This document shows positions 34,001-42,949 of a stretch of 64,000 nt of DNA, one piece after another. The DNA lies in contig SFKX01000019.1 in the NCBI GenBank assembly GCA_004553625.1, positions 42,270 to 106,269 of the forward strand, written 5' to 3'. The stretch is from Clostridiales bacterium (lineage in GTDB: Bacteria; Bacillota_A; Clostridia; Oscillospirales; Oscillospiraceae). Position 1 is the first letter of the stretch, and each line of letters begins with the position of its first letter. The notes beneath the pieces are model-generated. The model was given only the letters and a program-made list of their open reading frames with translations, was not told the origin of the DNA and searched no databases. Position numbers and translations under genes: made by a program.

Positions 34001-35380
34001 TTATTGCTGTGCCGCCAGCCTTCTGTGCTTCCAGCGGCCTGAAAGGTAGTAGCCTATGCCCAGCAGCGCATTCGTATATGCTGCAAGCGAGTAAGCAAGG
34101 AAAAAGCCCCAAAGCCCATAGCCCAGGATGATGCCGAGCATGTAGGACAGCGGTATCCTGACGGCGATGCCGTCCAATACGCCTATAATGAGGCTGAGCT
34201 TTGCGTTGCTGACGCCCTGCATCAGGCCGTTCGTTGCGCGCATACTAGCCATCGCAGGAAAGCCGAAGCTCAGCGCTTTGATGAACATGGGCGCGTTAGC
34301 AATAACGGCGGCGTCGTCCACAAAGAGCGAGAACAGTTGCTTCGACATCGTAAAACACAGCAGCCCGAACAGCAGATACATACACCCGCCAAAAATCCAG
34401 GCGGCGTGCACGATCTTTTTTGTCCGCTCTATGTTCCCGGAAGCAATGCTCTGAGCTACCATTACCGAGGTCGCGCAGGTTATGCCGGTGCATAGCTTGT
34501 TGCCTATCTCCTCCACCTTCAGGCCGATGCCAAAGGTCTCGGAAGCCACCAGGCTCACGTCGTTCACCATGCTGCTTATGAACAGCATGGAGACGTTAAA
34601 AACCGTCATCTCCAGCGCATAGGGTATGGCCAGAAACGTTATGGAACGCAGCACGCTCCGGTTGGGTCTGAGATTCTCCCTGCTGGTGTCAAGTCCGAAC
34701 CTCTCCCTGCCCCGCAGCATCGCCACGAGGAGTATAAGCGCGGAGAGCACCTGACCTATGACCGTTGCCAGTATCGCCCCGACCACCGCCCACTGGAACA
34801 CCACCACAAACAGCAGGTCCAGCAGAATGTTCACCGCCGATGCCGCAAGTATGGCATACAGAGGCGTCTGCGAGTCCCCGAAGGCGCGCACTATCGCCGC
34901 TAGGCCGTTATACATGAAGGTGAATATCAGCCCCGCTCTGCCTATGACCAGGTACTGCACCGCCATGTCATAGGCCTCCGCCGGCGTATTCATCAGCCGG
35001 AGGATAGGTCCGTTAAAGACCGCGCAGATCAGCGCCAGGACTATGGCCACGGCAGAGGTCGCCGTCAGAAGCGTTGCCGTGACGCGCCCGCACTCCGAGC
35101 GGCGGTCCATGCCCAGGAGTTGAGCCATATAGACCTGGCCGCCCGTTGAAAAGCCCAGGCCAAGCATCGTAACAAGGTTGAGCACATGCCCGGAGACCGA
35201 GACCGCAGAGAGTGCCGCGCCGGATACAGCGTGGCCGACAATGGCCAGGTCCACCGCGGAATAGGCAATCTGCAGCGCTGAGGTGAGCATGTGCGGCAGA
35301 GCGAAGAGGACCATCTGCCTGAAAACAGGTCCGTTCGTCAGGTCTCTCTCCGCTGCCGTGACACTTAGCCGACGTGTCAC
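34001..35380 (-). CDS. MATE-family efflux transporter
   Basis: The 459-residue protein has about twelve membrane segments in the MATE pattern: GPVFRQMVLFALPHMLTSAL, SVSGHVLNLVTMLGLGFSTG and the second-half repeat. MATE carriers export cationic drugs or metabolites by Na+ or H+ antiport. The GTG start overlaps the upstream dehydratase stop (GTGA), so it is the last gene of the TRAP/flavoprotein operon and may export a product of that pathway. The substrate is unknown. Confidence 0.9.
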   Translation of the reverse strand: MTRRLSVTAAERDLTNGPVFRQMVLFALPHMLTSALQIAYSAVDLAIVGHAVSGAALSAVSVSGHVLNLVTMLGLGFSTGGQVYMAQLLGMDRRSECGRVTATLLTATSAVAIVLALICAVFNGPILRLMNTPAEAYDMAVQYLVIGRAGLIFTFMYNGLAAIVRAFGDSQTPLYAILAASAVNILLDLLFVVVFQWAVVGAILATVIGQVLSALILLVAMLRGRERFGLDTSRENLRPNRSVLRSITFLAIPYALEMTVFNVSMLFISSMVNDVSLVASETFGIGLKVEEIGNKLCTGITCATSVMVAQSIASGNIERTKKIVHAAWIFGGCMYLLFGLLCFTMSKQLFSLFVDDAAVIANAPMFIKALSFGFPAMASMRATNGLMQGVSNAKLSLIIGVLDGIAVRIPLSYMLGIILGYGLWGFFLAYSLAAYTNALLGIGYYLSGRWKHRRLAAQQ

Positions 35381-36561
35381 TTGACCGTCAGTTTGGGCTG
35401 TGTCTCAAGGAATTTGTCGTTAAGGTCTACGCCGAGGCCGGGCTCGTCCGGGACCTTGAATTTGCCGCGGACGGGCAGGTTGTCCTGCAGGCAGAGCTGA
35501 CGGTTGTAGCCCTGGAGACCAACGATGTGCAGTTCGTGTATCTGGAAGTTGGATATCGCCGCCTCGACCTGCAGAGCCGCAGCCGTGGATACCGGGCTGC
35601 CGCAGACGTGGGCCTGGACGGTGACGTCGTACACGCTTGCATAGTCGCAGACCTTTTTAGCCTCGGATATTCCTCCCACCAGGCAGATGTCCGGCTGGAT
35701 GACGTTCAGAGACTGGTCCTCAAAGTACCTGCTGTATCCCCAACGGGTGTAGATGCGCTCGCCCGCGGCAAGGGGGATGTTGACGCTGCGCGAGACCTTA
35801 CGCTGGAGCGAAGGGTTCATGCAGTGCACGGGTTCCTCAATGAACATGCAGTTGAATTCTTCGCCGAGCCTCGCAAGCTGTATGCCTGAGGACACGTTCG
35901 TGCCGCAGTGCAGCTCGACGATGATGTCTACCTTGTCCCCCACCGCGTCCCTGATGGCCTTAAGCCTTTTCCGGGTTGTGTTGAAAGTGTCACGGTCCAG
36001 GATCCGGTTGCTGGAGGAGGTTATCGACATGACTCCGTTCTCGTCCACCTGCAGGGGGTCGACCTTCACGGCGTCGTAGCCCTCGCTGACCGCGATGCAT
36101 GCGGCCTCAGCGTACTGCTCGGGCGCGCCCAGCGGCTGAAAGCCCTTGTCACTCCAGCCGAACTGGATCTGGCTGGCGTATGTACGCAGGTCATCGTTAG
36201 TCTTGCCGCCCAGGAGCTGGTAGACAGGCTGGCCCAGGGCCTTGCCCTTTATGTCCCACAGGGCCATGTCTACGGCGCTCATCGCGCCGTAGACTATCGG
36301 GCCGCCGCCCTGGCCCCAGAAAGACTCTCTGAACACGTCTGCCCAGAGCTTTTCCGTCTTGAAGGGGTCATAGCCAATCAGGAACTGCTCGGCCATATCC
36401 CGCACATAGCCCGCCGCAGCGCTGTGGCCTATTCCATAGGCCACACCGACTTCACCGACGCCGCTGATGCCCTCGTCGGTGTTGATGCGGATAAGCACGG
36501 GATGCCAGGCAGGTGTGTCGTTACAATTCGTATTCCATATTTCTACGCTCTTAATCTTCAT
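35377..36561 (-). CDS. enolase-superfamily (mandelate racemase/MLE) acid-sugar dehydratase
   Basis: The 394-residue protein has the capping domain and a TIM barrel of the mandelate racemase subgroup. Metal ligands are likely in IIVELHCGT, FIEEPV and AAGERIY, with the base pair of the KVDP lysine and the late histidine in VQAHVCGSP. Members dehydrate aldonic or uronic acids to 2-keto-3-deoxy acids, or racemise/cycloisomerise carboxylates. It lies between the flavoprotein and MATE genes of a TRAP operon, so its substrate is probably a TRAP-imported hydroxy acid. No closer assignment is safe. Confidence 0.88.
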   Translation of the reverse strand: MKIKSVEIWNTNCNDTPAWHPVLIRINTDEGISGVGEVGVAYGIGHSAAAGYVRDMAEQFLIGYDPFKTEKLWADVFRESFWGQGGGPIVYGAMSAVDMALWDIKGKALGQPVYQLLGGKTNDDLRTYASQIQFGWSDKGFQPLGAPEQYAEAACIAVSEGYDAVKVDPLQVDENGVMSITSSSNRILDRDTFNTTRKRLKAIRDAVGDKVDIIVELHCGTNVSSGIQLARLGEEFNCMFIEEPVHCMNPSLQRKVSRSVNIPLAAGERIYTRWGYSRYFEDQSLNVIQPDICLVGGISEAKKVCDYASVYDVTVQAHVCGSPVSTAAALQVEAAISNFQIHELHIVGLQGYNRQLCLQDNLPVRGKFKVPDEPGLGVDLNDKFLETQPKLTVK

Positions 36562-36589
36562 AAAGCCAAGTCCTTCGACAAATGATTTC

Positions 36590-39500
36590 TTACTTCCCAG
36601 CCTTTTTCAGTACCTCACGGACGACCAGCCTGCCGGACGATATATTGAAGCCCATTGTGCTGCCGGATAGGACGACGTTATAGGTGTCCGCCTCCCAGCC
36701 GCCGGTGTCGATGCCGCCGGCGTAGAGTCCGGGGATGGGTTCGTCGTTCTTGTCCACGACTTCAAAGTGCTCGTTTACCTTGATGCCGCCGATGGTCGTC
36801 AGGAAGGCAACGCGGCTCTGCAGCGCATAGAAGGGCGGCTTGCGCAGCGGGCGCATATAGTCCTCGCGCTTTACAAAGAGCTTGTCCTTGCCGTGGTCGC
36901 AGAAATCGTTCCACTCGCTGACCGTGGCCTTGAGCGTTTCGGCGTCGCAGCCAATGTACTCGGCCATTTCCTCCCAGGTATCCGCTATCTTGACGAGCGG
37001 TCGCTCCATCTTGTAGAGCGGCTTCATCGTTATAGCCTTGGAGGGGCAGTTCTCCTCGCAGCTGCGGCAGAGCTGGCAGTCGTCGCTGTAGGCAAAGACC
37101 GAGCGGCTGCCGCAGGTCATGCAGCGGTTGACCTCGTTCGCAGCCTGCTGGCCGCTGAGTCCGCCTCTGACCTCGCTGAAGTTCCCGCAGAGCGCCTCGC
37201 CGCTCTCTATGCGCATCTCGGACTCGTTGCGCTCAAGAGTGGGCATGTTGTCCTTCGGCGGATTCTCAACCTTGCAGAGGGGCTTGTCGCGGCCCTCAGT
37301 CAAGCTCTCCCCGCGCAGGAAACGATCTATGGAGATCGCGGCTTCCTTGCCCTCGGCCATGGACTTGACAACGCTGCCGCGTCCGCCTATGACGTCGCCG
37401 CCGGCAAACACCTTATCTATGTTAGTACCAAGCGTGAGGGCATCGGTCACGATCATGCCGTTGGCGTAGGACTTGAGCACCTCAGGCACGGACTCCTTCT
37501 CAACAGCCTGGCCGATTGCCATAATGACCGCGTCGGCCTCGAAGCTGCAGGTGACGGTGCTGTCGTATTCGGGCTTGAAAGCGCCGTTCTCGTCGTAGAC
37601 CCTGGTGCACTTTATAAATTCAATGCCGTTGAGCTTGCCGTTGTCACTGAGCACGGCGTTCGGACCCCAGCCCTCGTGGAGGACGACGCCCTCGCCCTTG
37701 GCCTGCTCGATCTCTTCCGGCCAGGCGGGTATCTCGTCGCCGGTCTCGAGACATACCATCTGCACGCTGGAGGCGCCCTGCCTCAACGCGGTGAGCGCGG
37801 CGTCTATTGCGACATTGCCGCCGCCCACTACGACGACCTTGCCGTGCACGTCGTACTGCGTGTAGTCGCGCAGATAGTCCCTGCCGCCGATTACCTTCGG
37901 ATTCTCGACGCCCGGTATGGATATCTTGGCGCTGTTCTGCGCTCCAATGGCGAAGAACACCGCGTTGTAGTCGCGGCAGATGTCGGAGAACACCAGGTCC
38001 TTGCCTACATCAACACCGGTCTTTATCTCAATGCCCATCTGCCTGATATAGTCGAGCTGGCTGTCGAGCACATCCTTGGGCAGGCGATAGGCCGGGATAC
38101 CGTAGCGGAGATTGCCGCCGGCCTCGGGCATACGCTCGTAGACGGTGACGGCATAGCCCTTACGGCGCAGGAAGTAGGCGCAGGCGATGCCGGAGGGGCC
38201 GGAGCCGATGACGGCGACGCGCTTGCCATTCTCCTCAACGGGTGCGGGGGCTACATCCGTGCAGCTGTCGGCTATGAAGCGCTCCAGCTGGCGGACGTTT
38301 ACGCTCTTATCGACGTGCTGCCTGGCGCAGTCGCCCTCGCAGTAGTGCGGGCAGACGCGGCCGGTGACGGCGGGCAGCGGGTTATATTCGCGCAGGACCT
38401 CATAGGCCTCCTGCTTCTTGCCCTGCTTGAGAAGGTGGAAGTAGGTCCGCATATCAGTGTGCAGCGGGCAGGCATAGCGGCAGGCGGACATCTCATTTCG
38501 GCTGGCGACTATGGTGTCCAGCTTGATGGCCCCGGCGGCGCAGTTCATTACGCAGGTACCGCAGCCGGTGCACTTGTCCGGGTCGGAGATCTCGCCGTAG
38601 ATCATGCCCTCAGACTGGAACTTGAGCTGTTCAGCCAGGCCGGGCAGGTGCGAGCGCTCTATGGCCTTGTTGCGGGTATCCTGGTTCAGACCCTTGATGA
38701 GTCCGTGCTCCTCCATCTCCTGAATGGTGTTCGAGTCGAAGAGCGCGAAGGAGGTCTGGTCGGGCTGGCGAATGACGGCGTTGGGAGCCTCGTGACCGTT
38801 GAGGCCGATGGACTCAGCGACATAGCGCTTGCCGTGCTTATTGACCCAGACGCCGGTCGGCTCGCGGCCCAGAGCGGAGACCTGGATGAAGCAGGGGTCC
38901 TCGCCGGGGATGTCTATACGGGCCTTAACCGTGGCGGGGATGTGGGGGCCGGAGAGGCAGAGAATGCCCAGGCCCTCGTTGGCAGCTCCGGCCTCAGTGG
39001 CCATGCGGATGCCGTCGCCATTGTGGTGCAGACCCCAGCAGATGAGGTTTTCGCTGTCAAAGGGGAAGTACTTGCGGAGCATCTCCTTGTTGCCGGAGTA
39101 GCCGCCGGTGCAGATGAGGACGTTGGGAGCCTTGACGATGAACTCGCGCTCCAGGTCGCGGCAGAGGACGCCTTCGACATGGCCGTCGTCGCTCTTGAGT
39201 ATCTTGGTGACCTCGGTGTCGGTGATGGTGGGGACGTTGAGCTCTACCAACTCGCGCTTTAGCGTGCTCATGACCTCTTTCATGCGTCCTTCGGGAATGT
39301 GGTAGGTCTGGTAGACCTGGCCGGGGATGTAGGGGTCAACGTGGAAGCGAATGCCCTTCTCCTCGAGCCAGCGTATGTTGTCCGCGGTCTGGTCGATAAA
39401 GGCGCGGAGCAGGCGCGCGTTGAGCGACTGGTGCGAATAGTCCATTGCGAACTTCAGGATCGCGTCGGGCGGGACGTCCAGCAGCTGCTTTTTCTGTATG

Positions 39501-39682
39501 TGGGAGCCCGCGGCCAGCATGCCGTCCGCGAACATGGCGTTGCCGCCCGTGGAGTGGCGCTTTTCGATAACCACGGCGTTGACGCCTTTCTCCCCCGCCT
39601 CGGCCGCTGCCGCTAGACCGCAGGCGCCGCCGCCGACTATGATGAGGTCAAAACTCTTTTCGTAAGTTGCAATTTCAGACAT
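36590..39682 (-). CDS. multidomain flavoprotein: fumarate-reductase-like domain interrupted by an Fe-S/GltD-like module
   Basis: The 1030-residue protein begins as a FAD_binding_2 (fumarate/urocanate reductase type) flavoprotein: LIIVGGGACGLAAAAEAGE (from residue 12). At 371-381 there is CTGCGTCVMNC, then ~400-800 a GltD-like part with a cysteine-rich start (CRYACPLH, CPHYCEGDC), FAD motif IGSGPSG (492-498) and NAD(P)H motif VVGGGNVAID (near 620). A second Fe-S region (854-879, CMTC...CQLCRSCEENC) follows. Only then comes the missing end of the first flavoprotein domain (895-1030): GGIKVN, PIPGLYAGGI, STMGF. So a NAD(P)H-linked module sits inside the cap of an enoate-reductase-like fold. It probably reduces a TRAP-imported or derived unsaturated acid with NAD(P)H. 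No signal peptide: cytosolic. Confidence 0.88.
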   Translation of the reverse strand: MSEIATYEKSFDLIIVGGGACGLAAAAEAGEKGVNAVVIEKRHSTGGNAMFADGMLAAGSHIQKKQLLDVPPDAILKFAMDYSHQSLNARLLRAFIDQTADNIRWLEEKGIRFHVDPYIPGQVYQTYHIPEGRMKEVMSTLKRELVELNVPTITDTEVTKILKSDDGHVEGVLCRDLEREFIVKAPNVLICTGGYSGNKEMLRKYFPFDSENLICWGLHHNGDGIRMATEAGAANEGLGILCLSGPHIPATVKARIDIPGEDPCFIQVSALGREPTGVWVNKHGKRYVAESIGLNGHEAPNAVIRQPDQTSFALFDSNTIQEMEEHGLIKGLNQDTRNKAIERSHLPGLAEQLKFQSEGMIYGEISDPDKCTGCGTCVMNCAAGAIKLDTIVASRNEMSACRYACPLHTDMRTYFHLLKQGKKQEAYEVLREYNPLPAVTGRVCPHYCEGDCARQHVDKSVNVRQLERFIADSCTDVAPAPVEENGKRVAVIGSGPSGIACAYFLRRKGYAVTVYERMPEAGGNLRYGIPAYRLPKDVLDSQLDYIRQMGIEIKTGVDVGKDLVFSDICRDYNAVFFAIGAQNSAKISIPGVENPKVIGGRDYLRDYTQYDVHGKVVVVGGGNVAIDAALTALRQGASSVQMVCLETGDEIPAWPEEIEQAKGEGVVLHEGWGPNAVLSDNGKLNGIEFIKCTRVYDENGAFKPEYDSTVTCSFEADAVIMAIGQAVEKESVPEVLKSYANGMIVTDALTLGTNIDKVFAGGDVIGGRGSVVKSMAEGKEAAISIDRFLRGESLTEGRDKPLCKVENPPKDNMPTLERNESEMRIESGEALCGNFSEVRGGLSGQQAANEVNRCMTCGSRSVFAYSDDCQLCRSCEENCPSKAITMKPLYKMERPLVKIADTWEEMAEYIGCDAETLKATVSEWNDFCDHGKDKLFVKREDYMRPLRKPPFYALQSRVAFLTTIGGIKVNEHFEVVDKNDEPIPGLYAGGIDTGGWEADTYNVVLSGSTMGFNISSGRLVVREVLKKAGK

Positions 39683-39702
39683 GTTATTCTATTTCCTCCA
39701 GG

Positions 39703-40995
39703 CTAATTCAGGATCTTGGGCAGCCAAAGCGCGATGTCAGGGAAGGCTACGAGCAATACAGCCATGACGATGAGGGCGATTATAAAGGGTACGACGCCCT
39801 TGAACACGTCGCTCGTCGTGGCGTCGTCTACCATGCCGCCGACGACGAAGCAGTTGATGCCGACAGGCGGGGTGATGGAGCCGAGCATGGTCATAAGGAC
39901 GACCAGAATGCCGAACCAGACAAGGTTGTAACCCAGCGCGGAGACAATGGGCGTGAATATGGGCAGGGTGAGCAGGATCATGCTCAGTGTGTCCATGAGG
40001 CAACCGAGGAAGATATACACCAGGCACATGATCCCGATGACGAGGTAGGGCGCGATGTTGCTGTTTGCGACCCAGTTTGCAATTATCACGGGGGCCTTGG
40101 ACACGGTGATGAAGCTCGAGAAAACCGAGGCACCGATGAGCAGGAAGAAGATCATAGCGGTGACCTTCATGGAGCTCTTGAGGCAGGCCCTGACAATACT
40201 GAGGTTCATGTTCTTCCTGAACAGAGAAATGATAAAGGTACCGAAGGAGCCTATAGCGGCCGCCTCAGTGGGCGAGCAGAAGCCGCCCCAGATGCTGCCG
40301 AGCACCGCTATGATGAGCAGGAGCATCAGCCAGACCTTCTTGAGGGAGACAAAACGCTCTTTCCAACTGGACTTGGGACCGCCGGGAGCAGCGTCCTTGT
40401 CGATACGAGTCACGACGACTACCGCAACGCAGAACAGGATGGTGATGATTATGCCAGGCAGCAGTCCGGCGAGGAACAGCTGGCCGACGGAGCTGTTCGT
40501 GATGATACCGTAGGTTATCATCGGCGTGCTGGGCGGAATCATGATGCCCAGGGTGCCGCCGGCGGCAATGCAGCCTAGACCGAGCGTGGCCTTGTAGTTC
40601 CTCTTTTTCATCTCGGGCCAGGCAACCTGAGTCATGATAGATGAACCGGCGATGGAGGAACCGGTCATGGCGGCGAAGGCCGCGCAGGCAACGTTCGTGG
40701 CCATGCAGAGGCCGCCTCTGTGGTGGCCGACCCACTTGTCCGCCGCGCCGTAGGCGTCCGAAACGACTCCTGAGCGGAAGCCAAACTCACCCATCAGGCA
40801 GAAAAGCGGGATGACGCTCATCGAGTAGACCGCGACCTGGTCAAAAGGCACGAGGCTCAGCAGACCGAAGGCGGCGTCCCAGTTGGTCATGAGAGCATAG
40901 CCCACGAAGCCGACAGCCAGCATCGCAAAGCCGATGGGCAGGCCGGTGAGCATAAGTATCAGCATGATGGCAAATCCAATGAGTGCATATGTCAT
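39703..40995 (-). CDS. dctM: TRAP transporter large permease (DctM)
   Basis: The 430-residue membrane protein has about twelve hydrophobic segments and DctM signatures: FVGYALMTNWDAAFGLLSLVP (start), GSSIAGSSIMTQVAWPEMKK split here, GTLGIMIPPSTPMITYGI, and SITPPVGINCFVVGG late in the chain. TRAP large permeases form the Na+-driven transport channel for carboxylates. It overlaps dctQ by four bases and is followed at 20 bases by the flavoprotein. Transported substrate is probably an organic acid. Confidence 0.95.
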   Translation of the reverse strand: MTYALIGFAIMLILMLTGLPIGFAMLAVGFVGYALMTNWDAAFGLLSLVPFDQVAVYSMSVIPLFCLMGEFGFRSGVVSDAYGAADKWVGHHRGGLCMATNVACAAFAAMTGSSIAGSSIMTQVAWPEMKKRNYKATLGLGCIAAGGTLGIMIPPSTPMITYGIITNSSVGQLFLAGLLPGIIITILFCVAVVVVTRIDKDAAPGGPKSSWKERFVSLKKVWLMLLLIIAVLGSIWGGFCSPTEAAAIGSFGTFIISLFRKNMNLSIVRACLKSSMKVTAMIFFLLIGASVFSSFITVSKAPVIIANWVANSNIAPYLVIGIMCLVYIFLGCLMDTLSMILLTLPIFTPIVSALGYNLVWFGILVVLMTMLGSITPPVGINCFVVGGMVDDATTSDVFKGVVPFIIALIVMAVLLVAFPDIALWLPKILN

Positions 40996-41522
40996 TTCGC
41001 GCTGCCCTCCCCTTCAATGAGCCCGGCCGCGTCACCCTTGCCAGCAAGGGTCATAGCGTTCAGGATGATGTTGCTGATGAGCTGGAGCACCATAAGCCCG
41101 CAGCCAATGGCGGCTATGAGCAGGAACGGAGCCAGCGAGATATTCAACGTAATGGTGGTGGCGTTCTGCTTTTCAAAAACGCTCAGGGCGCGGAGGAAAA
41201 GCCTGTAGGCCACCATGGAATAAGCCGCGATGCCAACGATCCAGGCAAAGATGTTGGCGACCGCTTTGAGCTTCGGTGAGAAGTGCTGATAGAGTATCTC
41301 TATCCTGACGTTGCCGTCCTCTTCGGCCAGCAGGCCAAAACCCAGAAACACCACTATTACCATCATGAGCTGAGTGATGTCCTGCGCGCCGAACACCGTG
41401 ACCTTGAAAACATAGCGTCCCACGGCGTCCGCAACGGAGAGCAGCATCATGAGGAATACTACCCAGCTTGCGATCTCTGCGGTGAACTTATTAATTTGTT
41501 TTGTTATTTTGACAAAAATCAT
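40992..41522 (-). CDS. dctQ: TRAP transporter small permease (DctQ)
   Basis: The 176-residue protein has four membrane helices in the DctQ pattern, with VVFLMMLLSVADAVGRYVF in the first half and GFGLLAEEDGNVRIEILY, the loop after helix two. It partners DctM in the membrane complex. Its stop overlaps the dctM start. It lies 93 bases after dctP, with a stable hairpin in the gap that may reduce permease expression relative to the binding protein. Confidence 0.92.
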   Translation of the reverse strand: MIFVKITKQINKFTAEIASWVVFLMMLLSVADAVGRYVFKVTVFGAQDITQLMMVIVVFLGFGLLAEEDGNVRIEILYQHFSPKLKAVANIFAWIVGIAAYSMVAYRLFLRALSVFEKQNATTITLNISLAPFLLIAAIGCGLMVLQLISNIILNAMTLAGKGDAAGLIEGEGSAK

Positions 41523-41567
41523 ACATTCGCCTTGCCTTTCAGCAAAAGCATTTTCAGCTTACAGATG

Positions 41568-41597
41568 TATAGCGGCTCGGTTTCGGGCCGCTATACA
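41568..41597 (-). other. dctP-dctQ intercistronic hairpin
   Basis: GTATAGCGGC (41568-41577) pairs perfectly with GCCGCTATAC (41588-41597), and the stem extends through T-G and two CG pairs to a GTTT loop. There is no T-run, so it is more likely an mRNA stabilising or processing element than a terminator. Confidence 0.7.
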
Positions 41598-41615
41598 CTT
41601 TGCTATTCTGTTGCC

Positions 41616-42710
41616 TCAGCGGAGCGACGCTGCGGTCTCAATGACGAGGTCAACTATCTCGGCCGCGTTGGTGTTGCCGGCGTCATGCTGGTTCTGCACC
41701 CAGGTGTCGGCAAGCTCCTGGCAGATGGCGTTGTATTCATCGATGACCGACTGGTCCAGCTCGTAGCACTCACAGCCGTTCTCGGTCAGCAGATCGTACT
41801 CGTCGCTGTAGAGCTCTTCAGCGGTGTCCAGGAAGTGCTGGGCGGCCTCGTCGCAGACCTCGAGGAAGATCTCCTGCAGGTCGGCAGGCATCTCGTTGAA
41901 CTTGTCGGCGTTCATGTAGACGGAGTTGTTGGAGCCGCCGCAGGTGATGCCGATGGGCATATAGTCCACGACCTCGTAGAACTGAGCGTCATACATGTAG
42001 CGCGCGGGGTTCACAAAGCCCTCGAGCACGCCGGTGCTCAGGTTCAGATAGAAGTCGGCGGCGTTAGTGCCGACGGGCATCGCGCCCACGGCGCTCAGCA
42101 CGTTAGCTATGTCGGAACCGCCGGCGTAGCCGATCTTGAGGCCCTTGAGGTCGTCCAAAGTCTCGACCTTCTTGTCGGTCAGTGCAAAGTTGAAGCACTC
42201 GGCAGGCTGCCACCAGAGGACCTTGACGTTGTTGGTAGCCAGTTCTTCGTCGATGTAGCCGGCTTCCTCAACGGCTTTCAGACACTCATACTGCTCCATG
42301 TAGGTGCTGAACAGACCGGGGACAATGACCCAGCCCAGCGAAGGCCAGCGGCTCGCGTTGGAAGAAAGCGAGGCGACGGCAATGTCGCAGATGCCGGACT
42401 CGAGAGCCTCGAACTCAGTACCCTGAGCGCAGAGCACGCCATTGTACTGGATATCGAGGGTGACCCTACCCTCAGTGCGGGCAGAGATCTCATCGGCAAA
42501 CCAAGTCACCGTAGAAGACACGAGGTCTCCCTCCGCGGCGCGTGTAGCAACCGTAAAGACGTAGCTGCTGCCGTCATCCGGCGCATCGGAAACTTCTTCG
42601 CCGCCGGCGGCGGTCTGGCTGGGTTCCTCGGTCTGGCCGCATGCGGCGAAAATGCCGCAGAACATTGCAATGCAAAGGGCCAAGGAGACAAACTTCAATA
42701 CTTTTTTCAT
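41616..42710 (-). CDS. dctP: TRAP transporter substrate-binding lipoprotein (DctP)
   Basis: The 364-residue protein has a lipoprotein signal (CGIFAACG) and the DctP fold: AEGDLVSSTVTWFADEISARTEGRV split here, VTLDIQYNGVL, LKGLKIGYAGG and the late helix with LPADLQEIFLEVCDEA. Ligand carboxylate binding is expected through an arginine that cannot be assigned safely. It is the first gene of the TRAP/flavoprotein operon, behind a strong promoter and GntR-type operator. AGGAGG-like GGAGG lies seven bases before the ATG. Confidence 0.94.
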   Translation of the reverse strand: MKKVLKFVSLALCIAMFCGIFAACGQTEEPSQTAAGGEEVSDAPDDGSSYVFTVATRAAEGDLVSSTVTWFADEISARTEGRVTLDIQYNGVLCAQGTEFEALESGICDIAVASLSSNASRWPSLGWVIVPGLFSTYMEQYECLKAVEEAGYIDEELATNNVKVLWWQPAECFNFALTDKKVETLDDLKGLKIGYAGGSDIANVLSAVGAMPVGTNAADFYLNLSTGVLEGFVNPARYMYDAQFYEVVDYMPIGITCGGSNNSVYMNADKFNEMPADLQEIFLEVCDEAAQHFLDTAEELYSDEYDLLTENGCECYELDQSVIDEYNAICQELADTWVQNQHDAGNTNAAEIVDLVIETAASLR

Positions 42711-42727
42711 GTAGTCCTCCCGCTTTC

Positions 42728-42743
42728 ACGCATATCTATGCGT
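42728..42743. promoter_or_regulatory. dyad in the dctP leader
   Basis: ACGCATA-TC-TATGCGT, a perfect 7-2-7 inverted repeat about 18 bases before the dctP start. It may be a second protein site or a small leader hairpin near the ribosome site. Confidence 0.5.
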
Positions 42744-42752
42744 TTGTATTTA

Positions 42753-42771
42753 TAAGCTGTAATACAGCTTA
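42753..42771. promoter_or_regulatory. GntR-type operator of the TRAP operon
   Basis: TAAGCTGTA-A-TACAGCTTA, a perfect 9-1-9 dyad, followed at 42772 by another half-site (CAGCTTAC). It lies just downstream of the predicted dctP transcription start. A weaker copy (TAAATGTATAACAGCTTA, 42863-42880) lies near the gntR promoter. Confidence 0.7.
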
Positions 42772-42788
42772 CAGCTTACTGTGTCTGA

Positions 42789-42817
42789 AATATATCATTC
42801 CTTTGAGGCAAAGTCAA
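42789..42817 (-). promoter_or_regulatory. promoter of the TRAP/flavoprotein operon
   Basis: Minus strand TTGACT (42812-42817), 17 bases, TATATT (42789-42794). The start point would be near 42782, so the GntR dyad sits inside the initially transcribed region. Confidence 0.7.
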
Positions 42818-42891
42818 TTATATATTTCCCTAATTCTCACTCAGGAATTTGAGCATATTGTCTAAATGTATAACAGCTTATCACTTTACAC

Positions 42892-42920
42892 TTGCGTTCA
42901 TTCCAAAAATGTATTATACT
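42892..42920 (+). promoter_or_regulatory. promoter of the gntR gene
   Basis: TTGCGT (42892-42897), 17 bases, TATACT (42915-42920), about 30 bases before the TTG start. The degenerate operator at 42863-42880 is just upstream, consistent with autoregulation. Confidence 0.5.
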
Positions 42921-42949
42921 GTAATAACATGTTTAAGGTGGGGTGATAC

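Noticed and set aside
36767..39262. Very long open frame on the strand opposite the flavoprotein gene
   Set aside because: It mirrors the codon structure of the real GC-rich gene, has no ribosome site and no family features, whereas the minus-strand product has clear FAD and Fe-S motifs.
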